From NCBI GenBank assembly GCA_963827135.1, contig CAWGZX010000008.1, positions 62,001 through 126,000 on the forward strand: a stretch of DNA of 64,000 bases, read 5' to 3'. This document shows positions 36,399 to 44,954 of this stretch, one piece after another. Position 1 is the first letter of the stretch; the number at the start of each line of letters is the position of its first letter. The notes under the pieces were generated by a model that was not told the origin of the DNA, searched no databases, and saw nothing but the letters and a program-made list of their open reading frames with translations. A program made the translations under genes and the position numbers. The stretch is from JAJRAN01 sp963827135. Its GTDB lineage: Archaea > Thermoplasmatota > Thermoplasmata > Methanomassiliicoccales > UBA472.

Positions 36399-36525
36399 AC
36401 GAGTTTTCTGCATACCAAACCATTCATCTTTTTCTTGATAAGCCTTTTATCGCGGCCAAATCATAGGAAACATACAGGTTGTGGGGGCTTTCAGTTATGG
36501 GCCTAATGAGATGGAGAGATGAGGA

Positions 36526-37542
36526 ATGAATGAGGCTGGCTTCCGTGATTACCTCGATGCGCGGAAGTTGCTGCCTGAGAAGATCGAGCTCTCCCTGGGA
36601 TGCGCCCGCGATTTCGAGTGGTTTCTTAAAGAGCATGGCTCCTCACTGAAGAAGGCTGAGGTCGCCCTGCTGCAAGAGTACATCCAACTTCTGATTAAGG
36701 AAGGAAGGAACACTGAAGATGCTTTGGTCGCCGTAGCCCGCTATTGCCGCTTCGCGAAGAGGAACGACTTGTACATCCACATCGCTGGGCTTGTGAATGC
36801 CAGGGAGGTGCTACCCGGGATGAGGGGGCGCCTGGGGGAATTGGCTGGCAAAGAGGTGGCGCTCAGGGTTTTCGCAGGGTTCGAGTTGCCGCCCTTAGGG
36901 GCGCCTCAGGAATCCTACCCCATATTGACCAAGATGATCGTTCATAGAATGGAGGACGAGCTCCCACCCGAACGATGCGAAGAAGTCCTAACCTGGAATT
37001 ATCACGAGATCCCTCCCGAGGCGTTCCAAGGCAAGAGGGAGAGGTTCGAGAAGTCTGTGGACATCGACGAGTTCCTGAAGGAGGAGCATGGGAGGTTGGT
37101 AGAGGAGATCTCCCGCTCCATGATTGATGGCGATGTGTGGTTTGAGCAGGAGATTACTCCTGAGGTCGTGGAGTTCGTCAAGGCGGACCAGGAGATATCA
37201 GCCGGTAAGAGATCTGGGGACTGGATATTCGTCACCAAGATTCCTTTCGCGCCAAAGCAATACTTGGATGAGAAAGAACCTCGCCTGAAAAGGTATTATG
37301 CATGTCATTGCCCCTTGGCTAGAGCGTCTATCCTTGAAGACGGGCTCAACATCCCACCCGTTTTCTGTTACTGCAGCGCGGGCTTCGACAAGCTGCCATT
37401 CGATGTGATGTTCGGCGAGCCGGTGGAGATTGAGATGTTGGAGAGCGCTCTCAGCGGTGACCTTAGGTGCAGATTCGCAATAAGGATCCCCGAAGGCAAA
37501 ATGAAAAAGGAGCGACCATCAAGACAACGACCGGGAGAATGA
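36526..37542 (+). CDS. hypothetical protein with cysteine-rich C-terminal domain
   Basis: A 338-residue soluble protein I cannot name with certainty. Residues 1-100 are helical and look like a SAM-like core-binding fold (ELSLGCARDFEWFLKEHG, DALVAVARYCRFAKRND). The C-terminal third has CHCPLARASILEDG, FCYCSAGFDKLPFDVMFGEPVEIEMLESALSGDLRCRFAIRIP, a Cys-rich pattern seen in DUF6144-like proteins and reminiscent of small-ligand or metal-binding domains. GATGAGGA directly precedes the ATG. Codon use is like the surrounding chromosome. The gene lies just left of the putative left boundary of the Fic island at 37642. Confidence 0.65.
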   Translation: MNEAGFRDYLDARKLLPEKIELSLGCARDFEWFLKEHGSSLKKAEVALLQEYIQLLIKEGRNTEDALVAVARYCRFAKRNDLYIHIAGLVNAREVLPGMRGRLGELAGKEVALRVFAGFELPPLGAPQESYPILTKMIVHRMEDELPPERCEEVLTWNYHEIPPEAFQGKRERFEKSVDIDEFLKEEHGRLVEEISRSMIDGDVWFEQEITPEVVEFVKADQEISAGKRSGDWIFVTKIPFAPKQYLDEKEPRLKRYYACHCPLARASILEDGLNIPPVFCYCSAGFDKLPFDVMFGEPVEIEMLESALSGDLRCRFAIRIPEGKMKKERPSRQRPGE

Positions 37543-37641
37543 CCCAGAATGCACCCTTCCATCCGACGATCGGTATAAACAGACCCTCGATGATAAAATC
37601 AAGGACTTGAAAATCGGATTCGCCTATCTGGTCAGACAAAA

Positions 37642-37655
37642 TGGCGGGCCCGGTG
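37642..37655 (+). repeat. 14-bp direct repeat matching the 3' end of tRNA-Lys (putative att site, distal copy)
   Basis: TGGCGGGCCCGGTG here is identical to 39373-39386, which covers the encoded CCA, the 3' acceptor strand and the first bases of the T stem of the tRNA-Lys gene. Such duplications are the usual trace of integration into a tRNA gene. The bases beyond the 14 differ on both sides. Confidence 0.6.
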
Positions 37656-37758
37656 TTGCATTACAGTTCCCAGAAAAGGAAATGTGCCCTCAACGAAGCA
37701 TCGGTTCAACTTGTTAGATGGAGTCGTAACTAGCCAAGAAGCTGGCTCAATTCGGATA

Positions 37759-37810
37759 TCTATTAAAATCTGCTAAAATCTGCTAAAATCTCCTAATTTA
37801 GGAGATATGC
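37759..37810 (+). promoter_or_regulatory. iterated 10-bp repeats and palindrome upstream of fic
   Basis: Three tandem 10-bp units at 37761-37790 (TATTAAAATC, TGCTAAAATC, TGCTAAAATC) run into an 8-bp inverted repeat ATCTCCTA-ATT-TAGGAGAT (37788-37806). The period of one helical turn and the palindrome suggest cooperative binding of a regulator, perhaps the winged-helix end of the Fic protein itself. The fic ATG is 40 bases further on. Confidence 0.5.
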
Positions 37811-37846
37811 TTTTAACCCAGTATCATCATTGAATCCTGAAAAGTT

Positions 37847-39178
37847 ATGAAGATGCCTGAGAAACCAAAACCTTTCCGCGACTTAATGAAAGACGCTAAT
37901 CTTAGACATAATACATTCACTGCCGATGAAGCGATTCGCGACCTTGTAAAAAAATACAATGAAGAATACATACACTGGGATGAGTTAAGGAGGAAGGCCC
38001 TTCCAGTAGACCCAGAAATTATCTGGGTTCGGATGAAAATGAGCCGGGAGTCCGAGTGCAAACACCTGAAGTTGGTGGACATCCCCCTATCATATAACAC
38101 GACAAATCGAGCTCAACGAGTACTTCACATATTGGATACTCAGTGTTCAGGAATGGTCATTTCTAATGAGCAATTAAGGGATTTATTAAAAGAACCAGAG
38201 AAGAAACGATACATAATCAGTTCTCTAATGGAAGAAGCCATCGCATCAAGTCAGTTAGAAGGAGCAGTGACAACGACAAGAGATGCAAAGAGGATGCTTC
38301 GGAATAACAGTAAACCAAGGTCGAAGTCAGAACAGATGATTCTGAATGACTACTTAGCGATGCAGAGGATAAAGGAAATTCAGGATGAGCCACTTACAGA
38401 AGATATAATCCTGGAGATTCATAAAATATTGACTCACAACACGCTTGAAAAAGAGGAGTTTGAGGGCCGATTTCGAGAAGACAATGATACTGTTGTTGGA
38501 GATCCATTCGAGGTTTTAAAAATCTATCATACCCCCCCTGACCATGCTAAAATCCAGGGTTATATCCAAGGACTGTGCGAATTTGCGAATCAGGATTCAA
38601 AGAAAGGCTTTCAGCACCCCCTTGTCAAGGCAATAATTATCCATTTTGCCATCGGCTATGTTCATCCATTTATCGATGGCAATGGAAGACTGGCAAGGGC
38701 GCTGATGTATTGGTATGCTCTCAAGCGCAAGTATTGGTTGTTCGAATATATGGCCGTCTCGAAAGTCATCAAACAACATAGAGGTAAATATGGACAGGCG
38801 TATTTATATGCTGAAACGGATAATAACGATATCACATACTTTATTAACTATAACCTGGAATGCATGGAAATCGCTCTAGACAATACCCGGCGATATCTCC
38901 TAAGAAAACAAGAAGAACAACAAGAAGCGATGAAGCTCTTAGAAACTCATAAGGAGCTGAGTTTTCGTCAGGCTGAGTTGCTCAAGGATATGATAAAACA
39001 TAAGGGAGACTTGGTTTCAATTAGAGAGGTCATGTCTAAATTTAACGTAGTGAATCAGACAGCAAGAATGGATTTGCTATTCCTAACAAAATTAGGATTC
39101 CTTGAGAAAAAGATGATTGGGAACAAGTTATTCTTCACTTATCGTGGAGAGGGACCATCCCAAGGTCCCGAGGAATAA
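37847..39178 (+). CDS. Fic-family protein (class II AMPylase-like) with C-terminal winged helix
   Basis: A 443-residue Fic protein that probably transfers AMP or a related group to target proteins. The active motif is intact at residues 273-284, HPFIDGNGRLAR, including the catalytic His and the anion-binding GNGR. An autoinhibitory SSQLEG (residues 134-139) lies upstream, as in class II Fic proteins, so the enzyme is likely self-inhibited. The last 90 residues resemble a winged helix (FRQAELLKDMIKHKGDLVSIREVMSKFNVVNQTARMDL). The gene is much more AT-rich than its neighbours and sits in a segment bounded by tRNA-Lys repeats, which points to horizontal transfer. Possible toxin or defence role is inference. 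Confidence 0.9.
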   Translation: MKMPEKPKPFRDLMKDANLRHNTFTADEAIRDLVKKYNEEYIHWDELRRKALPVDPEIIWVRMKMSRESECKHLKLVDIPLSYNTTNRAQRVLHILDTQCSGMVISNEQLRDLLKEPEKKRYIISSLMEEAIASSQLEGAVTTTRDAKRMLRNNSKPRSKSEQMILNDYLAMQRIKEIQDEPLTEDIILEIHKILTHNTLEKEEFEGRFREDNDTVVGDPFEVLKIYHTPPDHAKIQGYIQGLCEFANQDSKKGFQHPLVKAIIIHFAIGYVHPFIDGNGRLARALMYWYALKRKYWLFEYMAVSKVIKQHRGKYGQAYLYAETDNNDITYFINYNLECMEIALDNTRRYLLRKQEEQQEAMKLLETHKELSFRQAELLKDMIKHKGDLVSIREVMSKFNVVNQTARMDLLFLTKLGFLEKKMIGNKLFFTYRGEGPSQGPEE

Positions 39179-39372
39179 TAAGTCTGTCTTCATTGAGTCT
39201 AAGTTTGATCATCTAACCTAATAACTGAGGATATTGGCTATATATGAAGAGTAGATAATTCTAGAGCGGGCAATTGATGATCGAGAGCTGCGATATTTTG
39301 AATGCTCTTTTAACATGAAAACGAATGGATCTTTCATTGAAGCATTTCGTTACGATATAATGGATAGAATCG

Positions 39373-39386
39373 TGGCGGGCCCGGTG
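39373..39386 (-). repeat. 14-bp direct repeat at tRNA-Lys 3' end (putative att site, tRNA copy)
   Basis: Identical to 37642-37655. It spans the encoded CCA, the discriminator base, the 3' acceptor strand and three bases of the T stem, so integration here would restore an intact tRNA. Confidence 0.6.
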
Positions 39387-39449
39387 GGATTCGAACCCAC
39401 GGCCCATCGGTTAAGAGCCGATTGCTCTACCTAGCTGAGCTACGGGCCC
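39376..39449 (-). tRNA. tRNA-Lys (anticodon CUU)
   Basis: A 74-base tRNA on the minus strand folds into a full cloverleaf: acceptor GGGCCCG/CGGGCCC, D arm GCTC/GAGC, anticodon stem ATCGG/CCGAT with loop CTCTTAA, and T arm GTGGG-TTCGAAT-CCCAC. The anticodon CTT reads AAG. The discriminator is G, and CCA is encoded at 39373-39375. No intron. A TATA-like TTTATTA lies about 30 bases upstream near 39475-39483. Its 3' end carries the repeat shared with 37642. Confidence 0.97.
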
Positions 39450-39515
39450 GTCTTTTCGGGCAAATAAGCTGAGCCTTAATAAAGATATCGTATTGTGGCC
39501 AATTCCAAACCTTTC

Positions 39516-40238
39516 TCACTTCCTGGCCTCGCTCGAGTCAATGCTCGCGAGCAATCCTCTTATCCTCTCTAAAATGTCGATCGCATTGACGGACGTACCG
39601 CAGTAATCGCATTTCAATGTCGTACCAGATTTCGGCATCTGAAGGTCAGCACCGCACGAGGGGCATCTCATGGACTGCATGACCACCCCTCCCCTCTCCA
39701 GTATCGATTTGAGGAAGCTAAAATCAAGGACTAGTTGCGTCTTTCCCTTTTTGCGGTCTTCTTCCATTTCGATCAATCGGTCCTTGATCCTCACGGCCAG
39801 GTCTTCCTTGATCACCTCGGGGGCAATGATCGTGTCCCCGTTCGTCATCAGGTTCACCGTTGGAGTAAAAGCATCGATGAACGTATGGAAGGCGACAGGT
39901 ATAGCAGATCCCTTATGTGAAATGCGAAGTTTTCGCGAAATGCCGCTCACGCACTCTAACCCTAAGATGTCCTCATAATCGATGGAGAGGGCCACCTCGT
40001 ACGTCGTCACCATCAATCCTCTAGAGGCGATGAACACCGCCCTCCTATCAGTGAGCACGAGGAAGCCATCGACATTTGAAGGGAAACTGGCCCCAACGAA
40101 CCCGCTCCTTACCTGTAAGGCGCTCTGGGGCGGATCGTAGCATGCTCTCCAACATGCGCCCACTGACTCCCCTGGTACCAATATGATTGAACTTTCCACC
40201 GCCTCGGGCAATTTCGAATTCCCGCCAACTCGATCCAA
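39516..40238 (-). CDS. hypothetical protein with PH-like region and C-terminal zinc ribbon
   Basis: A 240-residue protein of unknown role. Residues about 40-150 look like a beta-rich PH/GRAM-type domain (DGFLVLTDRRAVFIASRG, ISRKLRISHKGSAIPVAFHT). A helix with KGKTQLVLDFSFLKSILERGG follows, and the end is a zinc ribbon, MRCPSCGADLQMPKSGTTLKCDYCG. The TTG at 40238 is the listed start; the true N-terminus is uncertain. The gene lies immediately beyond the tRNA-Lys gene, on the same strand, and is of normal composition. Confidence 0.65.
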   Translation of the reverse strand: MDRVGGNSKLPEAVESSIILVPGESVGACWRACYDPPQSALQVRSGFVGASFPSNVDGFLVLTDRRAVFIASRGLMVTTYEVALSIDYEDILGLECVSGISRKLRISHKGSAIPVAFHTFIDAFTPTVNLMTNGDTIIAPEVIKEDLAVRIKDRLIEMEEDRKKGKTQLVLDFSFLKSILERGGVVMQSMRCPSCGADLQMPKSGTTLKCDYCGTSVNAIDILERIRGLLASIDSSEARK

Positions 40239-40325
40239 GATCCCACCACCTTGAGGCTACGGAGTCGACGTTGATACTCTTTTCTCTGGTGGGCGACATG
40301 CGGAGTTGATAGATGTGTCGAGTAA

Positions 40326-41114
40326 CTAGCCGGGGATGATCTCCTCGGCTTTACCGCGCTTAATCAGCGCCCTTCCGATTCCAGATGGCAAGGTGACGAT
40401 GTCCTCCTTGCCCAATCGATACGTCCCTCCAAGGCCGGCGAAGGGAGGGATGTCCTCTAGGATGCGCAAAATCACGATGCCCTCTTTGGTCTGAGGAGGA
40501 CCGATGGTCGGCGTAGCCACCTCGATCGGCTCCTTCTGCAATGATGCAATCGACGCCCTCGGTGCAGCGGCCTGGGGTGGCCTTTCCTCGACCATGACCG
40601 CAGGCTTCACCTGCTGCTCCGATCCGACCGCTGGTGCGAGCTCTTCCAGCCTGACCTTCGGCTCGTCCGAGCTGGATGGCATGGGCATGGCGCTCATGGG
40701 GGTGAACTCCATATTGGCAGGTCGCGGCATGTCCAGCAAGGAGTTCCTCATCTCCCTGATCTTGGACAGCGCCCCCTCTAGCAGCTGCTTCTCCTCGTCC
40801 GTGAGGCGGGAGTGGTCCAACTTGCCACCCGCCGCCGCCAGCATGGCCATGTGCATGACCTTCTCCGCCCTCATGTCGAAGATCTGCAGAACCTTCTCCC
40901 GCATCTTGGCGATATGCTGGCTAAGCTGCCGGGCCTTGGTCCCGTAGGAATCGGCCGCCGCCTCCTTCTCGTAGTCCCGCCTGAGCTGGTCCATGAAGGT
41001 GCGCACAGCGCCATAGAAATCGTGCCTGATGGTCGTTAGCCCCGCTGATTTCTTCTCCTCCCGATAGACCTTGGTCACATCCTCGAAGGTCAGCGGTTCC
41101 AAGGGAGGCGCCAT
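40326..41114 (-). CDS. GINS complex subunit Gins51
   Basis: A 262-residue archaeal GINS protein of the Sld5/Psf1 type, part of the replicative CMG-like helicase. The N-terminal helical A domain has LTFEDVTKVYREEKKSAGLTTI, RTFMDQLRRDYEKEA and LSQHIAKMREKVLQIFDMRAEKVMHMA. A proline-rich linker (residues about 125-200) leads to a C-terminal B domain, VILRILEDIPPFAGLGGTYRLGKEDIVTLPSGIGRALIKRGKAEEI, which is diagnostic. It is divergent from the DUF167/TOPRIM pair. Domain order A then B fits Gins51 rather than Gins23. Confidence 0.9.
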   Translation of the reverse strand: MAPPLEPLTFEDVTKVYREEKKSAGLTTIRHDFYGAVRTFMDQLRRDYEKEAAADSYGTKARQLSQHIAKMREKVLQIFDMRAEKVMHMAMLAAAGGKLDHSRLTDEEKQLLEGALSKIREMRNSLLDMPRPANMEFTPMSAMPMPSSSDEPKVRLEELAPAVGSEQQVKPAVMVEERPPQAAAPRASIASLQKEPIEVATPTIGPPQTKEGIVILRILEDIPPFAGLGGTYRLGKEDIVTLPSGIGRALIKRGKAEEIIPG

Positions 41115-41210
41115 CGTAGACAGATTCCGGTGATGATATTTGATTCTTCTTGACTGCTTTTATGATACGTAGCCCTCCTGGGAAGGATATTTCTAGGCCA
41201 GGGCCTCTGC

Positions 41211-41522
41211 ATGTCCGTGGATAGGTCCGCATGCTTGAGGGAGACCAAGGCTGGCTTGGAGATCGATATAAGCGTGACGCCTTCGAGCCCCATGAGCGAG
41301 GTGCAAGGCTTCGACCAATGGAGGAAACGGCTAGTGGTCAAGGTGCACGCCCCTCCTGAGAAGGGGGAGGCCAACGAGGAGGTCGTGTCCTTGCTCTCCG
41401 ACTACTTCAATGCCGATGTCGAGGTGATCCGAGGGCATACATCCAGGATGAAGACGGTCCTGGTGCACGCGAGCAAGAGGGACGCCCTGCAAAGGCTGGA
41501 GGGATCGGATGCTCGACCCTGA
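41211..41522 (+). CDS. DUF167 (YggU) family protein
   Basis: A 103-residue protein with the DUF167 pattern: ISVTPSSPMSEVQGFDQWRKRLVVKVHAPPEKGEANEEVVSLLSDYFN followed by DVEVIRGHTSRMKTVLV. The family is widespread and small, and the fold is known but the role is not. Its last 14 bases overlap the start of the TOPRIM gene, so the two are translationally coupled. Confidence 0.85.
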   Translation: MSVDRSACLRETKAGLEIDISVTPSSPMSEVQGFDQWRKRLVVKVHAPPEKGEANEEVVSLLSDYFNADVEVIRGHTSRMKTVLVHASKRDALQRLEGSDARP

Positions 41523-41979
41523 GGAGACGCTGGAGGACCTAAGCAAGATTCTGGACGAGCTCAAGGAGCGCAGCAAGGACGAGGTCATCCTGGTCGAGGG
41601 GCAGAAGGACCGCGCCGCCCTGACGGTGCTCGGCATCGAAAGCGAGGTCTGGCAGGTGCAGGGGCCGAACTCGATCTTCTCGACCGCCGAAAGACTCGCG
41701 ATCGAGGGCAGGTCCGCCATCATCCTCACCGACTGGGACCGCAAGGGAGGTCAACTGGCCAGATTGCTTAGGAACGGGCTGAGGGCGAACGGGGTTAGGT
41801 ATGACGACCAGCTTAGGCTCAGGTTAGTGCAGCTGGTCAAGATGGAGATTAAGGACATCGAATCCCTTCCGGCCTTCTTCACGCGCCTGGTCTCCCTGTC
41901 CCACAACTCCGACCTTAAGCAGAGGCTGGAGGACGTACCCAAGTACAAGGCTAAGAAATACCTACGCCCCAAACCTTAG
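41509..41979 (+). CDS. TOPRIM domain protein (UPF0292 type)
   Basis: A 156-residue TOPRIM protein. The conserved acidic site is ILVEGQKDRAAL (the Glu) and IILTDWDRKGGQL (the DxD region), as in RNase M5 and DnaG-like proteins. The C-terminal half is helical and basic (LRLRLVQLVKMEIKDIESLP, KYKAKKYLRPKP). A role in RNA processing or primase-like chemistry is possible but not shown. The ATG overlaps the end of the DUF167 gene. Confidence 0.85.
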   Translation: MLDPEETLEDLSKILDELKERSKDEVILVEGQKDRAALTVLGIESEVWQVQGPNSIFSTAERLAIEGRSAIILTDWDRKGGQLARLLRNGLRANGVRYDDQLRLRLVQLVKMEIKDIESLPAFFTRLVSLSHNSDLKQRLEDVPKYKAKKYLRPKP

Positions 41980-42060
41980 CGAAGCCGCGTAGCGTGATAC
42001 CCAGAAGCACGCCTGGCAGTAAGATATTAATCCCCATCCGGCAGTAGCGAAGCCGGGACC

Positions 42061-43383
42061 ATGAGGCACGCTCAGGAGATGTTGGCGGAGATAGGCCTGG
42101 ACGACGTCGATCAGCTCTTCGAGGACATTCCCAAGGAGGTTCGCACCAACGGGCTGAGGATGGCCCATGGCATCTCCGAGGCCGAGGTGCTGCGCGAGGT
42201 GCGCGCGATGCTCTCCCGCAACCTGACCGCCGACGAGCATCCTTGCTTCCTCGGTGCGGGCGTCTACAACCACTTCGTGCCCGCTGCGGTAAGGTCCATC
42301 GTGGCGCGATCCGAGTTCCTCACTTCCTACACCCCATATCAGCCGGAGATCAGCCAGGGCATGCTCCAGGCCCTATTCGAATACCAGAGCTACATCGCTT
42401 CCCTTACCGGCCTGGACGCGGTTAATTCCAGCAACTATGACGCCTCGACCGCCCTGGGGGAGGCGGCGACGATGTGCATGCGCCTGAACGAGCGCAAGCG
42501 TTTCCTCGTCCCTGAGGCGATGAACTGGGAGAAGAAGAGCGTCCTCAGGAACTATGCCCGAGGGCCTGGCATCGAGGTGGTCGAGTATTCCTACGACCCA
42601 TACACCGGAGAGCTGGACCTCGAGGACCTGCGTTCCAAGGTCACCCCCGAGACATCAGGGATCTATGTCGAGGTCCCGAACTTCTTCGGCGTGATCGATT
42701 CCCATGCCCCCGTCCTCAAGCAGGAGTTCCCCGAGGTGGCCCTGGTGGTCGGCGCCAACCCCATTTCCCTCGGAGTATTGAAGGCGCCCGGGGACTACGG
42801 GGCGGACATCTGCATCGGCGAAGGCCAGGTGTTGGGGGTCCCGATGAACTTCGGGGGCCCATTGCTCGGGGTCTTCGCCTGCCGGCAGGAGCATGTGCGC
42901 AAGATGCCCGGCCGGGTCATCGGCATGACGCGAGACGGGGACGGGGAGAAGGCGTTCTGCATGACCCTGCAGACCCGGGAGCAGCACATCCGCCGCTCGA
43001 AGGCCACCTCCAACATCTGCACCAACGAGGCGCTCATGGCCGTGGCCGCCGCCGCCTACCTGAGCATCCTGGGCAAGGAAGGGCTCGAGGACCTGGCCAA
43101 GGTCAACATCTCCCGCGCCAGGAAGCTGCAGAAGATGATCGCCCAGATCGAGGACTTCGACTCGCCCTACTTCGACGCCTACCACTTCAACGAGTTCGTC
43201 ATCCGCACCCCCGTCCGGCCGGAGAAGCTCAACAAGCTGCTGCTGCGCAACGGCATAATCGGAGGGCTGCCGCTCCATGGCCACCTGCGCCAGCTAGAGG
43301 ACCACATGCTCATCAGCACCACCGAGCTTCATTCGGACCAGGACTACGAGCGCCTGGTCGCCGCCCTGAAGGAGGTGGAGTGA
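42061..43383 (+). CDS. gcvPA: glycine dehydrogenase (decarboxylating) subunit 1
   Basis: A 440-residue P-protein alpha subunit of the glycine cleavage system. Typical segments are CFLGAGVYNHFVPAAVRSIV, TSYTPYQPEISQGMLQALFEYQS, NYDASTALGEAATMC and ICTNEALMAVAAAAYLS. Together with GcvPB it decarboxylates glycine and hands the aminomethyl group to GcvH. The stop overlaps the gcvPB start by one base. GcvT, GcvH and Lpd are not in the window. A TATA-like AGATATTAAT lies about 35 bases before the ATG. Confidence 0.95.
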   Translation: MRHAQEMLAEIGLDDVDQLFEDIPKEVRTNGLRMAHGISEAEVLREVRAMLSRNLTADEHPCFLGAGVYNHFVPAAVRSIVARSEFLTSYTPYQPEISQGMLQALFEYQSYIASLTGLDAVNSSNYDASTALGEAATMCMRLNERKRFLVPEAMNWEKKSVLRNYARGPGIEVVEYSYDPYTGELDLEDLRSKVTPETSGIYVEVPNFFGVIDSHAPVLKQEFPEVALVVGANPISLGVLKAPGDYGADICIGEGQVLGVPMNFGGPLLGVFACRQEHVRKMPGRVIGMTRDGDGEKAFCMTLQTREQHIRRSKATSNICTNEALMAVAAAAYLSILGKEGLEDLAKVNISRARKLQKMIAQIEDFDSPYFDAYHFNEFVIRTPVRPEKLNKLLLRNGIIGGLPLHGHLRQLEDHMLISTTELHSDQDYERLVAALKEVE

Positions 43384-44855
43384 TGTACCAGCAGGCCAAG
43401 CACGACCGGCGGTTGATCATGGAGAAGAACGGCAGCTCGGACTACGACGTCCCGTTCGCGCACGACACCGGTCAGCTGGACGACCTCGTGCCCGCCTCGA
43501 TGGCCCGTGAGAGCCTGGACATGCCCTCCATGCCGGAGAGGGAGGTGGTCAAGCATTACGTGAACTTGAGCCAGATGAACTTCTGCGTGGACAACGGCCT
43601 CTACCCCCTCGGCTCGTGCACCATGAAATTCAATCCCAAGTACGCTGACGTGCTCTCCGCCATGCCGACCGTGGCCTGCGTGCATCCCTACCAAGACGAG
43701 GAATCGGCCCAGGGCGCGCTGGAGCTCATGTACCGCCTGGAGCAGGCGCTCTGCGAGATCGCTGGCATGGACGCAGTCACCCTGCAGCCGGCCGCGGGCG
43801 CTCACGGCGAGTTCACCGGCATGCTGCTGGCCAAGGCCTACCATGACAAGAGCGGCGAGCTCAGGGACCAGGTCGTCGTCCCAGACTCGGCGCACGGGAC
43901 GAACCCCTCCAGCGCGGCCATGGCTGGATTCGAGGTCATCGAGATCCCCTCGGGCAAGGACGGCTGCGTGGACCTGGAGGCGCTCAAGGCCGCCGTCTCG
44001 GACCGGACCGCGGCGTTCATGGTCACCAACCCGAACACCTTGGGCATCTTCGAGTCCGAGATCCGGGAGATTGCGCGCATCGTGCACGATGTGGGCGCGC
44101 TGCTCTACTACGACGGAGCGAACCTGAACGCGGTCATGGGCAAGACCTCGCCCGGGGCCATGGACTTCGACATCGTGCACTTCAACCTGCACAAGACCTT
44201 CGCCACTCCGCATGGGGGCGGGGGGCCGGGCGCGGGACCGGTCGGGGTCAGGGAGCGCCTGGTCCCATTCTTGCCGGTGCCGAGGATAGTGATGCATGAC
44301 GCGCGCTTCCGCCTCGATTACGACCGGCCGGACTCCATCGGCAAGGTGCGCATGTTCTACGGCAACTTCGCCGTGCTGGTCCGCGCCTACTCCTACATAT
44401 TGAGGATGGGCGGGGACGGCCTGCAGAGGGCGTCGGAGAGGGCGGTGCTCAACTCCAATTACCTCAAGCACCGGCTGAAGGACGTCTACGAGCTTCCTTA
44501 CAAGGACCTGAGGAAGCACGAGTTCGTCGTCTCCTGCAAGAGGCTGAAGGAGGAGAAGGGCATCCGGGCGCTGGACGTGGGTAAGCGGCTCCTGGACTAC
44601 GGCTACCACGCGCCCACCATCTACTTCCCTGGCCTGGTGGAGGAGGCGCTGATGATCGAGCCCACGGAGACGGAGACCAAGCAGACCCTGGACCAATTCG
44701 CCGAAGTGATGCGCAGGATCGCCTTGGAGGACGACCCCGAGGTGGTAAGATCCGCGCCGCACAACACCTCGGTGCATAGGGTGGACGAGGTCTTCGCCGC
44801 CAAGGAGGCCATCCTCAGCTGGCGTGCCTTCAAGAGGCGGACGGAGAAGGGCTAA
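43383..44855 (+). CDS. gcvPB: glycine dehydrogenase (decarboxylating) subunit 2
   Basis: A 490-residue P-protein beta subunit holding the pyridoxal-phosphate lysine in HFNLHKTFATPHGGGGPGAG. Other marks are YPLGSCTMKFNPK, LQPAAGAHGEFTGMLLAKAYH, PDSAHGTNPSSAAMAGF and VTNPNTLGIFE. The ATG at 43383 shares its A with the gcvPA stop, so the GTG one codon earlier is not needed. A long antisense frame over this gene is only a composition shadow. Confidence 0.95.
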   Translation: MYQQAKHDRRLIMEKNGSSDYDVPFAHDTGQLDDLVPASMARESLDMPSMPEREVVKHYVNLSQMNFCVDNGLYPLGSCTMKFNPKYADVLSAMPTVACVHPYQDEESAQGALELMYRLEQALCEIAGMDAVTLQPAAGAHGEFTGMLLAKAYHDKSGELRDQVVVPDSAHGTNPSSAAMAGFEVIEIPSGKDGCVDLEALKAAVSDRTAAFMVTNPNTLGIFESEIREIARIVHDVGALLYYDGANLNAVMGKTSPGAMDFDIVHFNLHKTFATPHGGGGPGAGPVGVRERLVPFLPVPRIVMHDARFRLDYDRPDSIGKVRMFYGNFAVLVRAYSYILRMGGDGLQRASERAVLNSNYLKHRLKDVYELPYKDLRKHEFVVSCKRLKEEKGIRALDVGKRLLDYGYHAPTIYFPGLVEEALMIEPTETETKQTLDQFAEVMRRIALEDDPEVVRSAPHNTSVHRVDEVFAAKEAILSWRAFKRRTEKG

Positions 44856-44875
44856 GGCGTGATCTAGCAAGGAAT

Positions 44876-44898
44876 GAAAAAGCGGGTATTATCCCGCT
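44876..44898 (-). terminator. hairpin terminator after the alanine-dehydrogenase-type gene
   Basis: An inverted repeat AGCGGG-TATTAT-CCCGCT (44881-44898) is followed on the minus strand by a run of five T. It lies between the convergent gcvPB and 45.0-kb genes and could end the minus-strand transcript. Confidence 0.45.
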
Positions 44899-44954
44899 AC
44901 TTCCTGGATCGTCTTGGCCGTTTCTCTTCGCCCCTTCCAGATGGTTGACGCCAT

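Larger units (their letters stand above)
37642..39386. mobile_element. putative tRNA-Lys-targeted mini-island carrying fic
   Basis: About 1.75 kb of AT-rich sequence lies between two identical 14-bp copies of the tRNA-Lys 3' end. It has a single complete gene, fic, preceded by an iterated operator-like region. No integrase, replication or transfer gene is present, so it would be a remnant, a satellite moved in trans, or a gene cassette. The unit abuts the 3' end of the tRNA, the orientation expected for tRNA-integrated elements. Confidence 0.5.

Noticed and set aside
36526..37542. Tyrosine recombinase for the Fic island
   Set aside because: The N-terminal helices recall a core-binding domain, but the C-terminal half lacks the R...HxxR...Y catalytic pattern and is cysteine-rich instead.
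40048..40299. 83-residue frame starting with ATG upstream of the PH-like/zinc-ribbon gene
   Set aside because: It overlaps the better supported frame, and its downstream part (RSAPERLTGKERVRWGQFPF) is an out-of-frame reading. It could still mark the true N-terminus if a base is wrong near 40240, but that cannot be decided here.
43344..44870. 508-residue antisense frame over gcvPB
   Set aside because: It mirrors a GC-rich conserved gene codon for codon, is rich in His, Val, Leu, Arg and Gly, and has no family features. A composition shadow.
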